NCBI GenBank assembly: GCA_022448705.1
Contig: JAKUUF010000063.1
Location: forward strand, 1-7,964
DNA from: SAR324 cluster bacterium
GTDB lineage: Bacteria > SAR324 > NAC60-12
Reading direction: 5' to 3'
Length of the DNA: 7,964 nt
In this document: one piece after another, positions 1-6,600 of the stretch
How the letters are laid out: each line of letters starts with the position of its first letter
Position numbering within the stretch: position 1 is the first letter of the stretch
Notes under the pieces: generated by a model
What the model was told of the DNA's origin: nothing
Database searches by the model: none
The model's input: only the letters and a program-made list of their open reading frames with translations
Position numbers and translations under genes: made by a program

Positions 1-109
1 TGACTATTCACTGTTTGGTGAAAGAAAAGCAAAGGATTTGGTAGTTCAGTTTGATGATCAAGCTAAAGTCTCATCTTTTACTTTCAGTACAACAGATCAC
101 GATGAATGA
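1..109 (+). CDS. C-terminal end of a small protein, possibly a BamE/SmpA-like lipoprotein (partial)
   Basis: An open frame enters from the left edge (first full codon at 2-4) and ends at a TGA at 107-109, giving 35 residues that begin DYSLFGERKAKDLVVQFDD and end STTDHDE. The alternation of charged and hydrophobic residues, a strand such as LVVQF, an acidic turn (FDDQAKV), then SSFTFSTT and a short polar tail resembles the last two beta strands of BamE/SmpA/OmlA-fold lipoproteins, where a strand plus 'FDxxGxV' turn precedes a short disordered end. That resemblance is my recollection of the family and rests on few residues. The diagnostic N-terminus (lipobox cysteine) lies outside the window. 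The gene runs in the same direction as the DsbD-like gene 81 bases downstream and could share a transcript with it. It could instead be an unrelated small protein with a beta-rich end. Confidence 0.45.
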   Translation, partial: DYSLFGERKAKDLVVQFDDQAKVSSFTFSTTDHDE

Positions 110-190
110 ACCAACTAAAATATGCATTGATAAAAATTATAAATTTTGCTGTTCAGCTGAAAATTACGTATTTAAATCGAATACATAGTT

Positions 191-640
191 ATGTTTCTGA
201 TAGAACCAGTTAAATTTTATTTAGTAGTGATTAGTTTTTACGCTTTTGCTTTTTCAGCAAGTGCGGAAGAAGTCTTTACCAACGCAGCTCCGCTTGAGGC
301 TGAAAAAGCCTTTGTAATTGATCACATGGTGACCGGTCCCAATGAAGTAGTTGTTCGCTTGCAAATATCGGAAAACTACTATTTGTACAAGGAAAAATTT
401 ATTTTCAGCAGCAAAGATTTTTACATTGAGGATGTTAATTTCCCTGCTAGTGCAGTAAAGTTTGACGAATTTTTTGGCTTAAGCGAGGTTTATTACAATG
501 TGATGGAGACAACTTTGCAGATTTCACCTAAAATAAGTGGAATTACAATGGGGATACTTGAAGTAGCATACCAAGGGTGTTGGGAGGGAGGTGTATGCTA
601 TCCTCTGACAAGGAAGTCTCTCCAGATAAGAGAACTCTGA
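191..640 (+). CDS. Stand-alone periplasmic DsbD N-terminal (alpha) domain protein
   Basis: This 149-residue protein starts with a signal peptide: hydrophobic core at about residues 9-21, then SASA with likely cleavage after Ala25. The mature part matches the immunoglobulin-like alpha domain of DsbD, which passes electrons from the DsbD membrane domain to periplasmic partners such as DsbC and the cytochrome c maturation pathway. Visible signatures are NYYLYKEKF (62-70), the cap-loop-like DEFFG (92-96) and YQGCWEGGVCYP (127-138). Cys130 and Cys136 have the same spacing as E. coli nDsbD Cys103/Cys109, and mature numbering is nearly the same. The protein stops just after this domain: the eight-helix beta domain and thioredoxin-like gamma domain are absent, and the convergent synthase gene occupies the following DNA. 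ATG at 191 is the first ATG after an in-frame TAA at 173-175; no good Shine-Dalgarno precedes it. A partner such as a CcdA-like protein would have to be encoded elsewhere. Family assignment is strong; the physiological role is inferred. Confidence 0.88.
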   Translation: MFLIEPVKFYLVVISFYAFAFSASAEEVFTNAAPLEAEKAFVIDHMVTGPNEVVVRLQISENYYLYKEKFIFSSKDFYIEDVNFPASAVKFDEFFGLSEVYYNVMETTLQISPKISGITMGILEVAYQGCWEGGVCYPLTRKSLQIREL

Positions 641-651
641 TGTATTTTTAC

Positions 652-684
652 TCGATTAAATTGAAAGACTTTTTTTACAATTTG
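652..684. terminator. Candidate AT-rich bidirectional terminator between convergent genes
   Basis: The 47-base gap between the stop of the DsbD-like gene (640) and the stop of the synthase gene (688) holds a perfect 6-base inverted repeat, AAATTG at 658-663 and CAATTT at 678-683. Inside it 665-668 can pair with 673-676 (one G-T wobble), around a 4-base loop, after one A-A mismatch. A run of seven T lies at 670-676. An alternative small stem (652-656 with 660-664) sits just before that T run and would suit plus-strand termination. The stems are AU-rich and therefore weak, so the call rests mainly on position between two converging genes. Confidence 0.3.
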
Positions 685-687
685 TGA

Positions 688-3600
688 TTATTGCTCGGTT
701 TCTGAAATGCCTACAACAATGTCAGAAATTTCATAAATCCTTAAATTCTCCCTCCATAAATTTGCGTCTGCAGTCAGGACCACCTGTTTTTCATTTTTAA
801 TTATGTTTTTAACATGAAGGTCAAGCTGCATGTACTTGGTTGAAGGAAGTATTTGACCACGATATTTCCAGGCCACTTTACTCAAAACTGCTGCAAAACG
901 GGGATTACGGAACGAATTCCCTACTCCCTGATAGATTGCATATGCCTGCATAGCCTGTATTACTGCTTCCAAACCAAGAGAGCCGGGCATTACAGGATCC
1001 TGGTGAAAATGACAGGGAAAAAACCAGTCATCCGGATTTACTTTTTTGTATGCATAGGCATAGCCTTCCCCGTATTTGCCTCCATTCGGTACCAATACAA
1101 TTTTGTCCGAGAAAGAAAGTTTTCCGGAAGAAAGGCAAAAATGCTGATGCGTGCTGTTTTCACCTAAAATTTTTCTGAAATTACTTGAGTTTAAATCAAG
1201 CTCTGCGGATTTTTGCTTTGGATTTTGCTCAATCCAGGGTGGAATGGTTTTTCCTCCGTCCAGGCCCACCTGGGCTTCAAGGGCTTCCCTAATAAAATAG
1301 CCAAACATGGTGTCACCATGATAAAACTTTTGGCCATTACAACTCAGTGAAAAGCTGTGTGTTTGAATGATGGTGTCCCCAGAGGAAACTGTTGAAAGCA
1401 GTTCAACCTCATTTACAACTGTCTTACCATGCAGTTCGGGATTACTGAGCAACGTACCATTTCCTTCGAGGTTTCGGTAGCATAAGTCAAGTCCCGGATA
1501 AGACAGGATTGCTCCGGAGTGAGTGGATAGAAAACCACAGGACTGCAGGGCAATTTCCATCAATACTGAATATGGCATGTTTGAAGGATGAGAATTTTCC
1601 AGGTAATACCAGGCATTTTCCGGCACATCATATTCACTGACCAAAGTCATCGGCTTGTCAAATTCCATCCTGGTTCCCTGCAAATGAGTTACTCGGGAAA
1701 TTAGCTGGAAATCACCATTTGGATTGCGCTGCATTGAGCGCCCCCTGTAAATGGAAAAGTCCGGGCCAAAACACTTGTCAATATCTCCAAGTGCAAATTC
1801 CCGGATCATTTGTTCGTCCGCCACAAGCTGACTTCCTGAAGTTTCTGTTTTGTTCTTTTTTGTCAGCTCAACATTGTCATCTTTTTTAAATGCAATACGC
1901 TGGTTTTTTGTGACACGCATTTGAGAAGTTTTTTCAGCCAGTTGAACTCCAAGGTCGCGGAAATCAACTACGATTCTGTCACCTGCCAGGATATCGATAT
2001 CTGCAATCGCGTAAGGGTGTGGTTCAAGCCCAATTTCCTTGACTTCAACATGATAGGTCATTTTTGGATTACCAGGGATTACCTGTCCCCGGCAGCGTAC
2101 TATTTGCGGTAATTCGTGTATTGGCTGAAATGTGGCATCCTCTACTAAGGTCTGGAGTCCAATATAAAGCATGAAAAACTGAAGTAGCTGTACACAGCCT
2201 TCTGCCATCAGAGAACCGGCCATCACCGGATCATCCTTGAAATGGCAAGGGAAGTACCAGTCATCAGGAGCCAGGTCCTTTTCTGCGATTATGTATCCAA
2301 GACCAAAGGAGCCTCCGTGTGCTTCAACTGACAAAATTCGGTCTGACATCAGGAACTGATCAGGAGCGTTTTTCAATGAGGGATTTTTGCCGTACTGATT
2401 AAATTCCTCCCCAAAACATCCAGCCGGGTTCCCAGCAGATATTTCCAGAAGTTCACTGCGCGTAAAAGATGATTTTGGGCAATTCAGAAGTTGAGGAAAA
2501 TGAAGTTTTTCTACATTTTTCTTAACCTCCTGCTCTTGCTCCGTATGAATCACACCTTTGCCATGTGCCAGGTCATCATCTGAGAAAAACCCTGCGCATC
2601 CGTTATCCATTCTCAGCACCATTTTATTTCCTACAAAACACTCATAATTGAAGAAAAATAAAAGGTTCTGATCGTGCCTGGCAAAGGAATTAATGGATAT
2701 TTCATAGCGTAAGGTTTCGCCTTCGCGAGGCATGTCGTCAAGGAAGGTTAATGTACAGTCAAGCAGGCGGTACACTTTTTCACCCTTGCACTCAAAGTCA
2801 ATGCCCAGGTAGCTGATGAGAAGCAGGTCACATTGACCAGACTCAACTGCCACAGCCCAGGGGATATGTCCATCAGTTGTATACCAGGCTTTGTTTGGAA
2901 TGTCGTATTCTGTGGTGACAGTTGAGGGCTTGAATTCTCCCAGCCTGCCATCAAGTTTTGTTACTCGACTTACAAGTAAATATGGCTCCATCGGCAGTCG
3001 CACACATCTTCTGTAACTGTCTATTGCCTTGTAGTCAGCACCAAATACACTGGCTATACTGCCTCCCGCAATTTCCTTTAAATCCTGATAGTCAAAAATT
3101 ACAGCTTTGTGCTCTGCTTGTACATCCACTCTCTGCGCAGGTGTATGAGGTCTGATCTTATTTTCAGTTTGAACCTGATCAGCTGTAATTAGTGACCTAT
3201 TCCCCATCATGGAGCTGATAATCCCAGCAAACTGCTTCATACCATTCTTGCGCAGATTTAGGAATGCAGAGTGTGCAGCATTCCTGCGTGACCCAAATTC
3301 ACCGGGAAAGCCTGTAATTGAGGAGATGCTTAACACAGGCAATTCGTTTGCGGTGCTGTTCCGAACTGGCTCCATCAGACGCTGTGAATGCATGAGAGAT
3401 TCAGAACTTTGTCGCTTAATTTCCGATTCATCTGTATATCTTAAAGATCTAGCACCAGCATGAATAGGAGCTGAAACAGGCTGTGGCTTTAAATAAGTCT
3501 CAGTCTGTTCATCAGTACGCAGATTCAGTCCTTCGATGCCTTTTGCAAAAATTTGCTGTATCGGTATTCCTCCAAGATTGATTGTTTGCAGGAGCTGCTT

Positions 3601-6600
3601 TTCCGGTTGAGCAGCAAGGTCAGGAAAAAGCGGGTCAAGATTAACTGGAACTCGGTGACTGATCAGACTGGACAGTGCCTGAAGTATCATTACACGGTTG
3701 TCGGTTCCCTTGCGGTTTACACTTATGGAAAGATGGGGCTTTGCTTCCAAAGTTTCACTAATCCATTTCGAGCAGGTAGTACGCGGACCCAAATCAACAA
3801 AAATCCTGGCACCATCCTGATAAACCTTGTTTATCAGTCGGCTGTAGTCAACGGTTTTACCATATATTGTCGCAATGTTGTGCGCGAGAGTTTCACTGTC
3901 CAGTTTTGAAATTTCATAATCAATAGCAGAATAAAAATCAATATCCGGACATTCAATCACCTTATCGGTATGTACGCGTTTTATTTCCGCATACTCGGTT
4001 TTGACAGGATCACAGTGCACCACATCGGTAACAGGAATAGGCGTTGGCTTTTCACCAAGTTTTTCAATAATTCGCAGACATGCAGCCGGCTCACCGGCAA
4101 TAACTGATTCCCTTGGCGTGTTGATCAGAATTAAATAGGCATGTGGTTCCTTGTCCACAACTGCCTGGACTTCTGCAGCAGGAAGCTGGATTGTATAACA
4201 GCCCCAGAGCGGGTCATCATGGAATTCATTCGGCTTAAGATTCCAAGCTTCACGCACGGCATTCATTGACCCTGCCAGTCGGTCTTTGAAGAGGCTGGAA
4301 GTATTCAGAACATGGCTCATGTTGCACATGCTTTCCCATACACCCAGTCCATACAGCATGGAGATTTCTCCCATGCTGTAACCAAAAGCAATATCAGGTT
4401 CCAGACCAAACCCTTTGCGCATAACGTGTGTGTTCAGTACGGCGGAGCTGACTCCACTTTCGAACATTGCAATTGGAGTGTGGAAAAAATCTTCCTGAAG
4501 TTCTTTTAACTGATCATCGCTTAAGCAATTCAAAGTTCTTGGAAAAAGCCTTTGCTCCTGCAAGAGCATACTCAAATAGTTGCTTCCCTGACGTTTGTCA
4601 GAAGGTCCGGTTTGGTTCATAAGCTGCTCGTCCAACTGGTGCAGCCCCGGATACATTTGGAAGAGGGAACGCCCGCAATGAACATAGGCGCTGAAACCTC
4701 CTGGATAAGTAAACGCTATTTTGCCTTCTCTTGACAATGGGTTCGCACTGAAGATGCTGCCTCTTGGAGTGCTCCAGTCTCCATTTCCGGAAAAAGATTT
4801 TTCAACTCCGGATTTTGCCGCTTCAATTTCTTTCTGTAATTCATCACGCGAGGAACCAAGAAGTACCGCGGCAAATCTTGAGTTGTTTTTCTCATATTGC
4901 CGGTAATACCGGTGAGCGGTTGACACAAGACCCTGACCAGAGTTTAGATCATTTTCCAGATCATTCAGCCCTTTTTTTATTTCGGTCATTTCCTGTCCGG
5001 GTAAAAGGAATAAACTCAAATCTCCCGGCTCTGCAATTTCTATCTTTTTGCGTAACTCAGTTGGTGCTTCAGAAAGAATAACATTTGAGCAAACCTGGTC
5101 CTGTCCAATTACGCTGATTCCAGCGTGCCTTTTTGGCGTTCCGGGCTGAATAAGCCATGGTCTTGAATCTTCAGGAACATAAAAAATATTTCCGGGGTTC
5201 AGTTCGGTTTTCGGAGATTCCCATTGCGGTACTCCGGGAATAAATCGGTGGTTAAGACAAAGCGCCGTTTTTATTAAACTTGCCATTCCTGAAGCAGCAA
5301 ATGTGTGTCCAATATTGGCTTTGATACCTCCTATTGCGCAGTGGGGCTTATCTCCTGAAAATACCCTGGTCAGGCCCTCCATCTCGAATTTATCATCAAC
5401 ATCGCTTCCGCTTCCGCAGACCTCCAGGAGACCTATCTGATCAGGTTTTACACTGGCAAATTTCATGGCCTTTTTTGCACAATCTTCAACATCTTTTGAA
5501 GAAGTTGCCGATGAAAAAGCAATGGAGTCAACAGTGGCGTAAATTTTCTCTTTGTCTTTTTTTGCATCCTCACAGGATTTTAAAACAACACTCCCTGCTC
5601 CTTCGCCTATCATCCAGCCGTTGACTCCCTTATCGAAACTAAGTGTAGGCTTTCCGGTGTTCAGCGGGATATTTCTTTGACGCAGCATTACTTGTTCAGG
5701 ACTCCCCGCAAGATCTACTGCAGTGATTATAACCGCTTCCACAGTTTGCGCATCAAGCATCATCTGTGCTATTTCAAGGGACCTTGAAACTGAATTTTCT
5801 TCAGAGGAAACAGTAAAGGCTGGACCGGAAAAATCCCACAAAGAAGAAATTCGTGATGCCATAATGTTGCCGATAAAACTGGTAAAACGGTTAATCGGCA
5901 CTTCCTCAGAAAGACTGTCCTTGCAGGCTTCAATCAATTGGTGCTGCTCAGCATCACTCAAATCAATTCCTGCCTCTTTCAGGCTGACTTCTATTTGGGT
6001 AGAAAGATTGACCCTGCCCCTGAAACGGTGAATTTCAAGTTCTGTCTCCATTGCAACCAGTACGGCAACATTCTGTCCTTCCTTCAGTTTAGTGGATTTG
6101 ATTGCCTTGTCTGTTACTGCCAGAGTAAGCAATTGCTGTGAGATCAAGTGCTCTTTTGGATTGGGCTGCAGCTTAAAACGCAGGAAATCAATATCAAAGG
6201 ATTTGAGCCATGCGCCTTTGGGCAGTTCAAACAATTCAGTATATTGCTCCATTCCTTTCCAGCGATCAGGGGGCAAAGATCGGAAATGCTGTTTATTGTC
6301 ATAAACTGTTTGATAAAACTCATTCAATCCATTACAACCTCCAAAAATGGCTTCCATTCCAACAATTGCCATGGGTAGTTGAGTTTTTTTCAATGACTGT
6401 TTTTTGTGCCTAGATTTTCTGTCTCCTTTCTTTCCTGTTTCAAAGACAATGTGAGCATTAGTTCCTCCAAAGCCAAACGCACTCACGGCAGCCCTTCGTT
6501 CTGATTTTTTGTGAGGCCATTCTATGGCCTGCTGGACAATTTGCTTTGATGATATTCCAGAATTTTTGGAACTCATTGGTTCCATAACACCAACCGTTGC

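Noticed and set aside
152..161. Perfect palindrome TTCAGCTGAA between the partial gene and the DsbD-like gene
   Set aside because: It is only 10 bases, matches no operator I recognise and has no T run to act as a terminator.
127..174. Possible sigma-70 promoter for the DsbD-like gene (TTGATA at 127-132, or TTGCTG at 146-151 with TATTTA at 169-174)
   Set aside because: TTGATA has no acceptable -10 at 16-18 bases, and the second pair matches the -10 consensus at only half its positions. The gene may equally be co-transcribed with the upstream one.
688..900. C-terminal AGPAT-type acyltransferase domain, as I recall for some myxobacterial Pfa3 proteins
   Set aside because: The protein ends within a few residues of the DH2 hotdog fold (stop at 688-690) and there is no room for a further domain.
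3103..3603. Acyl carrier protein hidden in the AT-DH1 linker
   Set aside because: No DSL/DSI phosphopantetheine attachment motif is present anywhere in residues 1401-1567. The ACPs of this system must be in another subunit.
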